Shown here one piece after another: positions 9,325 through 18,876 of a stretch of 64,000 nt of DNA. A program made the position numbers and the translations under genes. The stretch spans positions 62,001 to 126,000 of the forward strand of contig JAQUGO010000001.1 in NCBI GenBank assembly GCA_028684065.1. The letters are read 5' to 3'. The stretch is from Sulfurospirillaceae bacterium. GTDB taxonomy: Bacteria > Campylobacterota > Campylobacteria > Campylobacterales > Sulfurospirillaceae. The notes under the pieces were generated by a model that saw only the letters and a list, made by a program, of their open reading frames with translations, had not been told where the DNA came from and ran no database searches. Position 1 is the first letter of the stretch. Each line of letters opens with the position of its first letter.

Positions 9325-10304
9325 AAATTCGCACAAAAGAGTGTTTGTATATTTTTAGTATAGGAATCTTTTTTTCTATGACACTATGCTTATTATGTTA
9401 TAGTTTACTCCAAAATAATCTCTTTCATGGTGTAGTCTTTAGATTTATTTTAGGGAACTGTCTCTCATCTTCTGCTATTATTTTTACCTTTGTTTTAAAT
9501 CGTTATTTTTTGCCACTTCTCCCCTCACCTCATTGGGTATATTGGGCAGGATTTTTTTTATTTTTATCCGGATTATGTGGAACGCTTATAGCGTATTTTC
9601 TAAGCTATTTTCTACATGTAAAGATGTTAATGTTGTTCGCTCAACACTTTGTATGGTTTGGATTTTTTATCGGGATGATGAGTTGTGTAGTAGCTTTGCT
9701 GCTCTACCAATTCATTACGCTCAGCCATGCCAAAGAGAAACAAGAAAAACTACTTATACAAAGTCGTCTTAAATCTTTGGAGCGACAACTTAATCCTCAC
9801 TTTTTATTTAATGCCCTCAATTCCCTTGCCGAACTCTTACATGTCAACCCTTTTAAGGCAGAAAAAATACTCTTAGAACTCTCTTCTTTTTTGCGCTCCT
9901 CTATGAAAGAAGAAGCTATGATTTCACTCAGTGAAGAGATGGAAAATGTGATTCGATATATTGCCTTGGAAAATGTTCGCTTTGATGATAAAATCGTTCT
10001 TATTTGTGACATTCCAAGTTTATTGGAAAAGAAAAAAATACCAAAATTTTCAATTCAGCTCATTATTGAAAATGCTATTAAGCACGGTTTTAAAGGTGAT
10101 ACACTGACCATCATAATATCTATTGAACAAAAAGAAAAACTAGAAATTGCCATTAGCAATGATGGTTTACCTATCTCAAAACCCTCTTTTGGAATAGGAC
10201 TTCAAAACCTTCAAGAACGACTTTCTCTATTATGTGATGGGCAACTTCAACTCAAGAATGAACACAATCCAATATTTATCCTTAGCATTGGAGATACACC
10301 ATGA
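9315..10304 (+). CDS. LytS-type sensor histidine kinase
   Basis: 329 residues. Four hydrophobic segments fill the first ~140 residues. A His_kinase domain follows with His162 in LNPHFLFNALNSLAELL, an N-box IENAIKHGF and a G-box GIGLQNLQERL. This small class pairs with LytTR regulators, and the next gene is exactly that, overlapping by 4 bases. There is no recognisable extracellular sensor, so the signal may be membrane or redox state. Confidence 0.88.
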   Translation: MPLEIRTKECLYIFSIGIFFSMTLCLLCYSLLQNNLFHGVVFRFILGNCLSSSAIIFTFVLNRYFLPLLPSPHWVYWAGFFLFLSGLCGTLIAYFLSYFLHVKMLMLFAQHFVWFGFFIGMMSCVVALLLYQFITLSHAKEKQEKLLIQSRLKSLERQLNPHFLFNALNSLAELLHVNPFKAEKILLELSSFLRSSMKEEAMISLSEEMENVIRYIALENVRFDDKIVLICDIPSLLEKKKIPKFSIQLIIENAIKHGFKGDTLTIIISIEQKEKLEIAISNDGLPISKPSFGIGLQNLQERLSLLCDGQLQLKNEHNPIFILSIGDTP

Positions 10305-11002
10305 AAATTCTTGTTATGGATGATGAAAGTCTAGCCCTCTCTCGGGTAGAAAGACTTTTAAAAGAGTTAAATTATTCTTCAACATGTGTTAGTACATTAG
10401 AAAATTTTGACACTGAGTGTGCTAAAACCTCATTCAATATCTTCATCTTAGACATCAACATGCCTCAAATAAGTGGTATTGAGCTAGCTAAAAAAATACT
10501 TCTAAAGCAACCTGACGCTTTCATTATCTTCCAAACAGCTTATGAGGAATTTGCTCTTAAAGCTTACCAAATAGGGGCCATAGACTATCTGCTTAAACCT
10601 TTTGATAAAGAAACATTAGAGCGAAGTATCAACCGTGCTCTTGCGTATCGCAAAGAAAACAACATTACTTTCTTGAGTAAAAATGGAGATGAAACCTACT
10701 TAATCAATCAAAAAGATATCTTCTATATCGAGGCAAATCTGAGTGAAGTCATTATTAAAACCAAAGAACACTTTTCATATATTGATGAGAAAATATCGCA
10801 GATGGAAACACTGTTAGATTCTGAGCTTTTTTTTAGAATTCATCGCTCTTATATTGTTAATATCAATAAAATCAAATATATTAAAACCGTAGAGCAAAGT
10901 AAACTTGAATTTTTCTTTGAAGGCATCAATGATGTTGTGATATCCAGTAAAGATGGTGCTAAAAAATTTCGTGAAAAGTATAAGGAAATCCAATGCAAAT
11001 AG
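10301..11002 (+). CDS. LytTR-family response regulator
   Basis: 233 residues. The receiver has the DDE acidic cluster at residues 7-9, phospho-acceptor Asp51 (FILDINMPQISG), Thr in IFQTAYEEFALKA and Lys in DYLLKPF. The C-terminal LytTR DNA-binding domain runs from about residue 125 and includes FFRIHRSYIVNINKI. The partner kinase is immediately upstream. The stop overlaps the next gene by 10 bases. Confidence 0.92.
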   Translation: MKILVMDDESLALSRVERLLKELNYSSTCVSTLENFDTECAKTSFNIFILDINMPQISGIELAKKILLKQPDAFIIFQTAYEEFALKAYQIGAIDYLLKPFDKETLERSINRALAYRKENNITFLSKNGDETYLINQKDIFYIEANLSEVIIKTKEHFSYIDEKISQMETLLDSELFFRIHRSYIVNINKIKYIKTVEQSKLEFFFEGINDVVISSKDGAKKFREKYKEIQCK

Positions 11003-11937
11003 CTGTATCGGCTTGTCTTTTAGGTGAACCTATTCGATATGATAAAAGTGGACAAAGAGATAAATTTATCACCGACAAGCTAAGCAAATACATGACTTTT
11101 ATCCCTTTCTGTCCTGAAAATTTAGCCTTTGGAACGCCAAGGCAAACGATTCGCATTCTCCTTGAAGAAGGACACAAAAGAGTTTATACCGTTTTTTCAC
11201 ATGAAGATGTCACCCAAAAGATAAATAATGCGATGGAAGAGGAGTTATCCAAAATCATCCGTCATGAGATATGTGGCATCATTCTTAAGTCAAAATCACC
11301 AAGTTGCGGACTTGGAAGTACCAAATACTACACTAAAGAGATGGGCGAAGGTAAAAAAGATGGCCTTTTTGCTTCTACATGTAAAGCATATTTTAAAGAC
11401 TTCCCAATAGAAGAAGAAGCGCGATTGATTGATCCATGGCTTAGAGAAAATTTTGTAATGCAACTCTTTGCATACTACGACACAATGCAACTCGAAAAAA
11501 ATATTACAAAAGTTAGTGAATTAATAGCCTTTCACACGAGCTATAAATTTCTTTTACAATCCAAACATGAAAAGAACTACCGACTTTTAGGAAATATTGT
11601 CGCTAATCACGCGCAATTAGCCTTTACAGATGTTATACACGATTACCTTGCTCTCTTTCGAAAAACTATCGCCATCAAAAGTAAAATCTCAAAAACAGTA
11701 AATGTCTTAGAGCATATGGCAGGTTTTTTGAAGCACGAACTGAGTTCCATTGAAAAAATTGAGCTTCATACCCATATTAAAGCATTTCAAGAAGAAACCA
11801 TACCTTTAATTGCGGTAATGAATACCATTGAATTTTTAGCAAAAGAACACCATATTCATTACTTATTTGAGCAAAAATTTCTCAATCCTTATCCAAAATC
11901 CTTAGCCTTACGTTCAAGTATTCAAGAGGGAAAATGA
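10993..11937 (+). CDS. DUF523-DUF1722 protein (YbgA-like)
   Basis: 314 residues with two family domains. DUF523 is N-terminal (SACLLGEPIRYDKSG, later LKSKSPSCGLGS, two conserved cysteine motifs). DUF1722, the E. coli YbgA-type domain, occupies about residues 190-310 (RLLGNIVANHAQL... LNPYPKSLALR). The biochemical function is not established. In E. coli ybgA precedes the photolyase gene, and here too the photolyase gene follows with a 4-base overlap, so a DNA-repair or light-linked role is plausible. Confidence 0.88.
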   Translation: MQIAVSACLLGEPIRYDKSGQRDKFITDKLSKYMTFIPFCPENLAFGTPRQTIRILLEEGHKRVYTVFSHEDVTQKINNAMEEELSKIIRHEICGIILKSKSPSCGLGSTKYYTKEMGEGKKDGLFASTCKAYFKDFPIEEEARLIDPWLRENFVMQLFAYYDTMQLEKNITKVSELIAFHTSYKFLLQSKHEKNYRLLGNIVANHAQLAFTDVIHDYLALFRKTIAIKSKISKTVNVLEHMAGFLKHELSSIEKIELHTHIKAFQEETIPLIAVMNTIEFLAKEHHIHYLFEQKFLNPYPKSLALRSSIQEGK

Positions 11938-13295
11938 AAAAAATTCTTTGGTTTAGAAGAGATTTACGGGTTCATGACTCGATGCTTCTTGCGGAAGAAG
12001 GAGAAGTCCTGCCTATTTTCATTTTTGATAGGCATATTTTAGATAGTTTAGAAAAAAACGATAAGCGTGTCGATTTTATCTTTTGTGCTGTGATGAAACT
12101 CAAAGCTGATTTAAAAACGATGGGACTAGATTTAGCCATTTTTTATGGTTACCCTGAAGATGTTTTTGCCTATTTGAAAATTAAAGGATTTCATGATGTT
12201 TTTGCTTCAATTGATTATGATTTATATGCAAAACAAAGAGATAAAACCATTGCAAAGATACTCACATTTCATCCGTTGAATGATACTTATATTTTTGAGC
12301 CCAACGAGGTACTCAAAAAAGATGGTACACCCTATCTTGTTTTTAGCCCATATTATCGTGCATGTCAACAGATATACACAAAATATCATGCATTATCTTA
12401 CATAAAATCTTCTCATTCTTTAGCTTCTTTTACGTATGATGGCCTACTTATGTGCCAGAAGAATGAACTCTCCTCTTTACATATGAGCATTGAAAACATA
12501 GGTTTTACGCCTTTACATGTACGTTACACTATGTTAAAAGAAAAACTTGATGCATTAGCATTAAAGATACATGACTACACGGAAAATAGAGACTACCTTT
12601 TTAGAGATGCTACGTCCAACCTAAGTGTTGAATTGCGCTTTGGAACACTCTCCATTAGAGAAGTTTTGAGATATTTAATTCTACTCAAACAAGAAGGAAA
12701 ACACACGGAGCCCTTTTTTAGACAGCTTATTTTTAGAGAGTTTTACGCCTACTTACTGTATCACTTTCCATTATTAGCAACGCATAATTACCGATATAAA
12801 ACCCCTAACTCTCACAATAGTGCTTTTTATGATGCTTTTTGTACAGCCCAAACAGGTTATCCTCTCATTGATGCTGCTATCACACAGTTACTTCAAACAG
12901 GAGAAATGCACAATCGAGCACGCATGATTGTTGGTTCTTTTTTTACCAAACACTTATGTTTACCATGGCAACAGGGTGAAGCTTTTTTTGCCAAACATTT
13001 ACTCGATTATGATGCCGCATCCAACATCCTTTCATGGCAATGGTGTGCAGGAACGGGCATTGACCCACAACCTTATTTTCGCATTTTCAATCCTTATAGC
13101 CAATCCAAAAAATTTGATGCAAATGCAGTCTATATTAAGCGTTGGCTTCCAAACTTAAAGAAATTTACACCCAAAGAATTATGTCATGAAGATTTTTTGA
13201 TAGAAATCAAGATTGAAAATTATCCTAAACCCATTATTCGACATGACGTAGCACGGCAAATATTTTTGGATTTCTTTAAACAAATCAACAAATAA
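11934..13295 (+). CDS. phrB: Deoxyribodipyrimidine photolyase
   Basis: A 453-residue protein of normal length. The N-terminal antenna-binding domain starts with ILWFRRDLRVHDS. The C-terminal FAD domain shows FREFYAYLL, TGYPLIDAAITQLLQTG, MHNRARMIVGSF and WQWCAGTGIDPQPYFRIFNP. It repairs cyclobutane pyrimidine dimers using light. It is the last gene of the overlapping series starting at 7921. Confidence 0.95.
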   Translation: MKKILWFRRDLRVHDSMLLAEEGEVLPIFIFDRHILDSLEKNDKRVDFIFCAVMKLKADLKTMGLDLAIFYGYPEDVFAYLKIKGFHDVFASIDYDLYAKQRDKTIAKILTFHPLNDTYIFEPNEVLKKDGTPYLVFSPYYRACQQIYTKYHALSYIKSSHSLASFTYDGLLMCQKNELSSLHMSIENIGFTPLHVRYTMLKEKLDALALKIHDYTENRDYLFRDATSNLSVELRFGTLSIREVLRYLILLKQEGKHTEPFFRQLIFREFYAYLLYHFPLLATHNYRYKTPNSHNSAFYDAFCTAQTGYPLIDAAITQLLQTGEMHNRARMIVGSFFTKHLCLPWQQGEAFFAKHLLDYDAASNILSWQWCAGTGIDPQPYFRIFNPYSQSKKFDANAVYIKRWLPNLKKFTPKELCHEDFLIEIKIENYPKPIIRHDVARQIFLDFFKQINK

Positions 13296-13350
13296 ATACT
13301 ACCAAAAATTGAAAGAATGCACTACAATCATTAAAAATAAAGGAGAACCT

Positions 13351-13614
13351 ATGTTTAAAGAATTTTTACATGTCAGTCTCGGCAGTATGGTTTTAGTCAA
13401 AGAAAAAATTGAGGAAGAGCTCAAAGTATTACAAGAAAAAGGTAAGATTAACAGTTCAGATGCAAAAAGTTTTATCGACTCCATTGCCCAAAAAGGTGAA
13501 GAAGAAGATGCAAAAATCAAAGCCAAAATTAAAGAAATTCTCAAAGAAGTGATTGATGAGTTAGGCCTTGCCACCAAAGCAGATATTGAGGAGTTACGAT
13601 CAAAACTTTCCTAA
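13351..13614 (+). CDS. Phasin-like small helical protein
   Basis: An 87-residue, lysine- and glutamate-rich protein predicted to be almost all alpha helix or coiled coil (VKEKIEEELKVLQEKGKI ... TKADIEELRSKL). The C-terminal ATKADIEELRSKL pattern is shared with phasin/PhaF-like granule-associated proteins. The start is fixed by an AAAGGAG site 7 bases before ATG 13351. It overlaps the apparent 5' end of the AarF gene that follows. No polyhydroxyalkanoate genes are visible, so a granule role is only a family-based guess. Confidence 0.65.
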   Translation: MFKEFLHVSLGSMVLVKEKIEEELKVLQEKGKINSSDAKSFIDSIAQKGEEEDAKIKAKIKEILKEVIDELGLATKADIEELRSKLS

Positions 13615-15149
13615 ATGCATGGCGCTACACTAATCCTCAAAGGGTTTACCGTGTTTTTTCATTTTTACTAACACTTTATTTACTCTTAAAAAAGAAAGAA
13701 CATTTTCTCTACTTTAAACCCTTAACACCAGAGGCATTAAAAGCGTGTATTATCACTCTTGGCGCTAGTTTTATCAAACTGGCACAAGTGTTGGCCACAA
13801 GAGCCGACTTTTTCTCTCCTAGCTATTTAAATGAGCTCAAATCCTTACACGACCAACTACCGCCAATGCCTTCTAATGAATTTCAAATACTTTTTGAGCG
13901 TGCTTTTCCTAAGAACCCTTTTAGTAATTTTGATACCCTACCTATTGCATCAGCTTCGATTGGACAAGTTCATATTGGTTATCTTGCTGGACAAAAAGTT
14001 GCTGTGAAATTGCGACGCTTTGGTATTAAAGAGCAAGTGTTGTGGGATATTAAAATTATTTCGTTGTTTAACCGTTTATTTCGTCCTCTTTTTTCACATT
14101 ATACAAAAAACTCCATTGAAGCTGTTATTGTTGAATTTTCTGTAATGATTCAACAAGAGGTCAGCATGTTACACGAGCTTGCCAACCTACAAAAATTCTC
14201 ACACGTATATGCAACGTCTAATATCATCTTTCCAAAGCCTTTATCAGAGCATTGTAACGATGATGCTATAGTCATGAGCTATGCAGAAGGCTTTCGTTTT
14301 GATGACAAAGAGGCCCTCTTAAAAGCAAATATTGATTTTAAATCACTTATCTCTAAATTAATACATTTTTACACCGAACAAATGCTTATCAAAGGCTATT
14401 TTCACGCAGACCCTCATCCTGGAAATCTTTTAGTCACACCAGAAGGTAATCTCGTTTTACTTGATTTTGGTATGGTTAAAACTATTTCAAATGAAACGCG
14501 CATCGCTATCATAGAATTGATTAAAGCAGCCCATGAAAGAGATTATGAGTTGTATATCAGTGCAAGCAAGCGTTTAGGTACTATCGCTTATGAAGCTCCA
14601 CAGGCTGAACTGGTACTCTTGAGTGAACGGATGTTTGATATTTTTGGCAATGAAAATTTAAGCAGTGAAACAATGCAAAAACTTGCTTTTGATGTCCTCA
14701 GTTCTACTAAAGATTTGCCTTTTAAATTGCCACAAGAAGCTATTTATATCTTACGTGTCAGTGCCATTATAGAAGGTCTTGGTACAACCTATATCGAAAA
14801 TTTTAACGGTATAAAAGATATTTTACCCCTACTACAAGATAACATACCACGTGCCTTAGGAATGGATAAAGGTATTATTGAGTTTTGTATCAATGAGCTT
14901 AGTACACTGCCGTTACAGCTTAAACATGTTAAAACGACTTTAAAGAAAATCAGCAATAATGAATTGACTGTTCAGCTTTCTACACAGCAGCTCGAATGGA
15001 TAACGAAAGAGTTTAAAAGTGCCATTAAACCTTTTGTCTATGGAGCTATAATGATAATAAGTGCTTGCTTTATGCTCTTGTATGATGCAAGCCTCAAAGA
15101 GCTTTCATTACTACTCTTTGGGCTTGGAATTGCAAGGATTATTTTTTAA
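13599..15149 (+). CDS. AarF/UbiB (ABC1) atypical kinase, probable non-canonical ATC start
   Basis: The ABC1 kinase-like domain shows ASASIGQVHIG, AVKLRRFG, YFHADPHPGNLL and VLLDFGMV, with two hydrophobic C-terminal segments. The first standard start, GTG 13788, cuts into the conserved LGASFIKLAQVLATRADFFS block. The frame stays open back to 13590 and encodes plausible family sequence (NAWRYTNPQRVYRVF) but has no ATG, GTG or TTG. ATC 13599 has GAGGAG (13588-13593) 5 bases before it and may be the true start, overlapping the previous gene by 16 bases. The family acts in isoprenoid quinone metabolism, usually ubiquinone. A conventional annotation would start at 13788. Confidence 0.8.
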   Translation: MKTFLNAWRYTNPQRVYRVFSFLLTLYLLLKKKEHFLYFKPLTPEALKACIITLGASFIKLAQVLATRADFFSPSYLNELKSLHDQLPPMPSNEFQILFERAFPKNPFSNFDTLPIASASIGQVHIGYLAGQKVAVKLRRFGIKEQVLWDIKIISLFNRLFRPLFSHYTKNSIEAVIVEFSVMIQQEVSMLHELANLQKFSHVYATSNIIFPKPLSEHCNDDAIVMSYAEGFRFDDKEALLKANIDFKSLISKLIHFYTEQMLIKGYFHADPHPGNLLVTPEGNLVLLDFGMVKTISNETRIAIIELIKAAHERDYELYISASKRLGTIAYEAPQAELVLLSERMFDIFGNENLSSETMQKLAFDVLSSTKDLPFKLPQEAIYILRVSAIIEGLGTTYIENFNGIKDILPLLQDNIPRALGMDKGIIEFCINELSTLPLQLKHVKTTLKKISNNELTVQLSTQQLEWITKEFKSAIKPFVYGAIMIISACFMLLYDASLKELSLLLFGLGIARIIF

Positions 15150-15762
15150 ATTCTACGACTTCATCAAAGGATAAACGGTGTTTACTTCGTGAATCATTGG
15201 CTCGATAACCAAAAGGAAGCACTAAAGCCGTTTGAAAAATACGTGTATCTATTCCTAAAATGGCATCTACCTTCTCACTGATAAATCCTTCAATTGGACA
15301 TGAATCAATACCAATAAAAGCAGCAGCCGTCATCATATTACCTGCAGCAATATAGCACTGTTTTTCACTCCACATTTCAATCGTATGGTCATCTCGACCA
15401 TCAACCCAACCCTTGTACATGTCTACAAAACTATTAAATGCTTCAGCCGGAAGACCAAAGCGTTGTAATTGCTTTATAGTATAAGCATCACTACTTCGTA
15501 CATTTTTTCGCGCAAGAATAATCACTAAATCACTGCATGTAGAGATTTGCTGTTGATTCCATGCTACTGCCTCTATGGCTTCTTTCATGGCTTGATTTTG
15601 TATCACAACAAATTTCCATTGTTCAAGACCAAAAGAGCTAGGGCTAAGGCGACCTGCTTCTAAAATAAATTCTAAATCTTCTGGTGTAATTTTTTTATCA
15701 TTAAAAAGCTTACATGCATGACGTTCATTCATCGCGTTTAAAAATGCTTCTTTTTTATTCAT
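15139..15762 (-). CDS. NAD(P)H-dependent nitroreductase-family oxidoreductase
   Basis: A 207-residue FMN-dependent nitroreductase-type protein. The N-terminal NERHACKLFNDKKI carries the R-x-C/S-x-R flavin-phosphate motif. PSSFGLEQWKFVVIQN, the GIDSCPIEGF segment and a basic C-terminus (RSKHRLSFDEVV) match the family. It probably reduces nitro compounds or quinones with NAD(P)H. AAAGGAAATAAGA precedes the ATG. The 3' end converges on and overlaps the aarF gene by 11 bases. Confidence 0.88.
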   Translation of the reverse strand: MNKKEAFLNAMNERHACKLFNDKKITPEDLEFILEAGRLSPSSFGLEQWKFVVIQNQAMKEAIEAVAWNQQQISTCSDLVIILARKNVRSSDAYTIKQLQRFGLPAEAFNSFVDMYKGWVDGRDDHTIEMWSEKQCYIAAGNMMTAAAFIGIDSCPIEGFISEKVDAILGIDTRIFQTALVLPFGYRANDSRSKHRLSFDEVVEFKK

Positions 15763-15903
15763 TCTTATTTCCTTTAAAATTTGTCATAATTATAAGACAT
15801 ATTAACTCCTTTTAATTTGAAGCCTAATATATAATCTTATTTTTAAGAGTCTTATAAACACACTCCATAAAAATAGTGATACAATTATCCTAAAGGAAGC
15901 ACT

Positions 15904-16449
15904 ATGAAACATTTATTATTTTTTATAAGTCTTATCGTAGCACTTTGGGGAGGAGAAAAAATGTCACTTTATGATTTTGAAGTTACTACCATTGATGGTG
16001 AAAAAACTACATTAGCCCCTTATAAAGGCAAGGTTCTACTCATTGTCAATGTTGCAAGTAAATGCGGCTTTACCTATCAATACGAAGGCCTTGAAGCTTT
16101 GTATAAAAAATATAAAGATGTTGGCTTAGTCATTTTAGGTTTTCCATGTAATCAATTTTCAGAACAAGAACCAGGTAATGAAGCAGAGATTAAAAACTTT
16201 TGTAGTCTCACTTATGGCGTTGAATTTCCTATGTTTGCTAAAATCGATGTCAATGGAGAAAAAGCACATCCTTTGTATGTTTATCTCAAAAAAGAGCAAT
16301 CAGGCTTTTTAGGTAGTGAAGCCATAAAATGGAACTTTACCAAGTTTCTAGTTGACAAAAAAGGTCACGTTATCGATAGATTTGCACCTGCAACAAAGCC
16401 AGAAGCACTTGAAGAAGATATTGTGCGATTGTTAAACGAGCCACTATGA
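15904..16449 (+). CDS. Glutathione peroxidase-like thiol peroxidase, two possible starts
   Basis: The GPx fold includes the peroxidatic Cys in [11 protein letters not shown], the [12 protein letters not shown] block with catalytic Gln, and WNFTKFLVD with Trp and Asn. It is a cysteine, not selenocysteine, enzyme that probably uses thioredoxin to reduce peroxides. ATG 15904 (AAGGAAG site) adds a 19-residue signal-peptide-like leader ([17 protein letters not shown]). ATG 15961 has an equally good GGGGAGGAG site and gives a standard cytoplasmic protein of about 162 residues. Both may be used. The stop overlaps pdxH by 4 bases. Confidence 0.88.
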   Translation: MKHLLFFISLIVALWGGEKMSLYDFEVTTIDGEKTTLAPYKGKVLLIVNVASKCGFTYQYEGLEALYKKYKDVGLVILGFPCNQFSEQEPGNEAEIKNFCSLTYGVEFPMFAKIDVNGEKAHPLYVYLKKEQSGFLGSEAIKWNFTKFLVDKKGHVIDRFAPATKPEALEEDIVRLLNEPL

Positions 16450-17087
16450 TTAACCTAACGTCCTTACGTCAAGAGTACCGTGAAAAACCTCTTAGACGAG
16501 AAGATTTACATGATAACCCTTTTAGAGAATTTGAACAATGGTTTAATCTTGCCAATGATAGTGGCATATTAGAACCTAATGCTATGAGTCTTTGCACTAT
16601 TAGCCCTGAGGGAAAACCACATATTCGAACGGTACTGTTGAAGCTCTATGATGAAAATGGTTTTGTTTTCTTTTCCAATTACCAAAGCCAAAAAGCAAAA
16701 GATATAGCAGCCAATCCAAATGTTGCTTTGCACTTTGTATGGTTAGCCTTACAAAGACAACTACGTATTGAAGGTATTATTGAAAAAATAAGTACGGCAG
16801 AATCCCTTAGCTATTTTCTCAGCCGACCAAGAGGTAGCCAGCTTGGTGCTTGGGCATCACATCAAAGCGAAATTGTCAATTCTCGTAGCATTATTGAAGC
16901 TAAATTTCACGAAGTCAAAACAAAATTTCTCCACGGAGAAGTGCCTTTGCCTGATTTTTGGGGAGGGTATCGAGTGAAGCCAACACTTTTTGAATTTTGG
17001 CAAGGTGGAAAAGATAGATTACACGACCGCTTTATTTATACACCACAAACACATGCCAAGTGGGAAATTAATCGCATTGCTCCCTAA
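16446..17087 (+). CDS. pdxH: Pyridoxamine 5'-phosphate oxidase
   Basis: 213 residues, the usual PdxH length. Characteristic segments are [61 protein letters not shown] and the C-terminal [25 protein letters not shown] with the PLP-contacting arginines. It makes pyridoxal phosphate from the pyridoxine or pyridoxamine phosphate using FMN and oxygen. The start overlaps the peroxidase gene (ATGA). Confidence 0.96.
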   Translation: MINLTSLRQEYREKPLRREDLHDNPFREFEQWFNLANDSGILEPNAMSLCTISPEGKPHIRTVLLKLYDENGFVFFSNYQSQKAKDIAANPNVALHFVWLALQRQLRIEGIIEKISTAESLSYFLSRPRGSQLGAWASHQSEIVNSRSIIEAKFHEVKTKFLHGEVPLPDFWGGYRVKPTLFEFWQGGKDRLHDRFIYTPQTHAKWEINRIAP

Positions 17088-17182
17088 TCTTAGTTCTACT
17101 TTTTAAGATATAAAAGCTTTCTAGTTAATCTAATTAAAATGTCTTTTATACTATGATACAAGCCTTGTTTACACGTTTTTAG

Positions 17183-17209
17183 TAAAGTTTTTTAGAGTTA
17201 TACCGATAG
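17183..17209 (+). promoter_or_regulatory. FliA (sigma-28) promoter for motAB
   Basis: TAAA (17183-17186), a 15-base spacer, then ACCGATAG (17202-17209), against the flagellar consensus TAAA-N15-GCCGATAA. It lies about 49 bases before the motA ATG, as expected for a late flagellar gene. Confidence 0.65.
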
Positions 17210-17257
17210 TGTTTTGTAAGACTTTTAATAGAGTAAAGATTTTTTGGAGCAAAGCGT

Positions 17258-18031
17258 ATGGATTTAACCGTCATTTTAGGCATGTTACTTGCGATTACAA
17301 CTATTTCCGTTGGCGATATTATGGAAGGTGGAAATCCTATTCATATTCTTCATATTACATCCTTTATTATCGTTATCCCTACGGCAATGGCAGCAGCGAT
17401 GACAGCAACTCCACGAGAATATGTTATCGGTGCTTTTAAAGAGTTCAAAGTCATTTTTAAAAAATCCACGGTTGACCTACCAGAACGTATCAAACAAATT
17501 GTTGAGTTTGCGATTATTGCTCGTCGTGATGGTATCTTAGCCCTAGAATCTCATGCCAATAGTATGGAAGATGAGTTTTTTAAAAAAGGTCTGAGTATGG
17601 CTGTTGATGGTGTAGAGAGCCATGAGATTGAAGAAACTTTAGAAATTCTCATAACAGAAGTGGAAGAGTATTACCACGGTTCGGCACACTACTGGGTACA
17701 CGCGGGTGAAACATGCCCTGTTATGGGATTAATTGGTGCCGTTTTGGGACTTATCCTTGCGCTTCAAAAATTAGACAACCCTGCTGAAATGGCAATGGGA
17801 ATTGGTGGAGCATTTACCGCAACTGTTTTTGGTATCGCAGGTTCTTATATTTTTCTAGGTCCTTGGGGACATAAACTCAAGGGAAAATCTATTGATATTA
17901 TTAAAGAAAAACATATTATTCTTGCAGGTATTATGGGTATTTCACATGGAGACAATCCTCGTACATTAGAAATGAAACTCCTGAACTATCTCTCTCCGCT
18001 TGAGCCTAAAAAAAGCCAATTTGATAAATAA
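17258..18031 (+). CDS. motA: Flagellar motor stator protein MotA
   Basis: 257 residues with four hydrophobic segments (about 1-23, 28-48, 150-172, 182-205). The cytoplasmic loop has the conserved charged region around FAIIARRDGILALE. The PAEMAMGIGGAFTATVFGIAGSYI stretch matches the ion-channel helices. MotA forms the proton-conducting stator with MotB, encoded 11 bases downstream. GGAG lies 10 bases before the ATG. Confidence 0.95.
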   Translation: MDLTVILGMLLAITTISVGDIMEGGNPIHILHITSFIIVIPTAMAAAMTATPREYVIGAFKEFKVIFKKSTVDLPERIKQIVEFAIIARRDGILALESHANSMEDEFFKKGLSMAVDGVESHEIEETLEILITEVEEYYHGSAHYWVHAGETCPVMGLIGAVLGLILALQKLDNPAEMAMGIGGAFTATVFGIAGSYIFLGPWGHKLKGKSIDIIKEKHIILAGIMGISHGDNPRTLEMKLLNYLSPLEPKKSQFDK

Positions 18032-18042
18032 GAGGATTCAGC

Positions 18043-18837
18043 GTGGGCAAAAAAAAGTGTAAAAAATGTGAATGTGAAGCAGGAGAGAAATGGGCAGTAC
18101 CTTTTGCCGATTTTTTCAGTCTTCTTCTTGCTCTTTTTATCGCTCTCTTCGCTATTGCTTCAACCAATACTGAGAAAATGAAAGCCCTCAAAGAAGAATT
18201 TGTTAAGATTTATGATTACAGCTCAAAGCCTGAAGAAGCAAATCCTGTTGTGCGCATGAATGCAAAATCAGGCGATGCCGCCAAAGACAAAGACAAAGGC
18301 AATGCAGGTGGCGTTTCTCAAACGCTTGAAGAAATTTCAAGATTAGCTCAAATGATACAAAAGATGAGTGTTGGAGAAGGAGCCCTCGATCAAAAACTTG
18401 ATGGTGCAACTTTAAAATTTCCCGCAAAACTTCTTTTCATGCCTGGTTCTGCTGAAATTAACAATGATGACTCGCTACTCTTTTTAAAACGTGTTTCAGA
18501 CATTATAAAACGACTTCCTAAGAATGTAGAAATCATTGTTAAAGGCTTTACCGACGATACAGCCCTGCCAGCAAATTCAAAATTTCAAGATAATTTAGAA
18601 CTCTCGAGTGCACGAGCCAATGCCGTTGTTCGTATTCTGATGAAAAACGGTGTTTCGCCAGAGAAATTAAGTTCTGCAGGGTATGGAGAAACAAGAGCAA
18701 TTGCCTTAAATACGACTGAAGAGGGAAAAGAAAAAAATAGACGCGTAGAATTTACAATGCATATTTTTGGACCAAGTGATGCTGCTAAAAAAGAGTCTAT
18801 TTTAGATACACTTAACACTCTAAAACCCACAGAGTAA
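18043..18837 (+). CDS. motB: Flagellar motor stator protein MotB
   Basis: 264 residues from a GTG start. The N-terminus is basic and cysteine-rich (KKCKKCECEAGEKW). A single transmembrane helix contains the critical Asp in PFADFFSLLLALFIALFAIA. The C-terminal OmpA-like peptidoglycan-binding domain includes LFMPGSAEI, IIVKGFTDD and the RANAVVRILMKNGVSPEKLSSAGYGE region ending NRRVEF. It anchors the stator to the cell wall. The two CxC-type pairs at the extreme N-terminus are an oddity. Confidence 0.95.
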   Translation: MGKKKCKKCECEAGEKWAVPFADFFSLLLALFIALFAIASTNTEKMKALKEEFVKIYDYSSKPEEANPVVRMNAKSGDAAKDKDKGNAGGVSQTLEEISRLAQMIQKMSVGEGALDQKLDGATLKFPAKLLFMPGSAEINNDDSLLFLKRVSDIIKRLPKNVEIIVKGFTDDTALPANSKFQDNLELSSARANAVVRILMKNGVSPEKLSSAGYGETRAIALNTTEEGKEKNRRVEFTMHIFGPSDAAKKESILDTLNTLKPTE

Positions 18838-18876
18838 ACATCTCTGAAAATTTTATAATACCCTATAGGAATAGTA

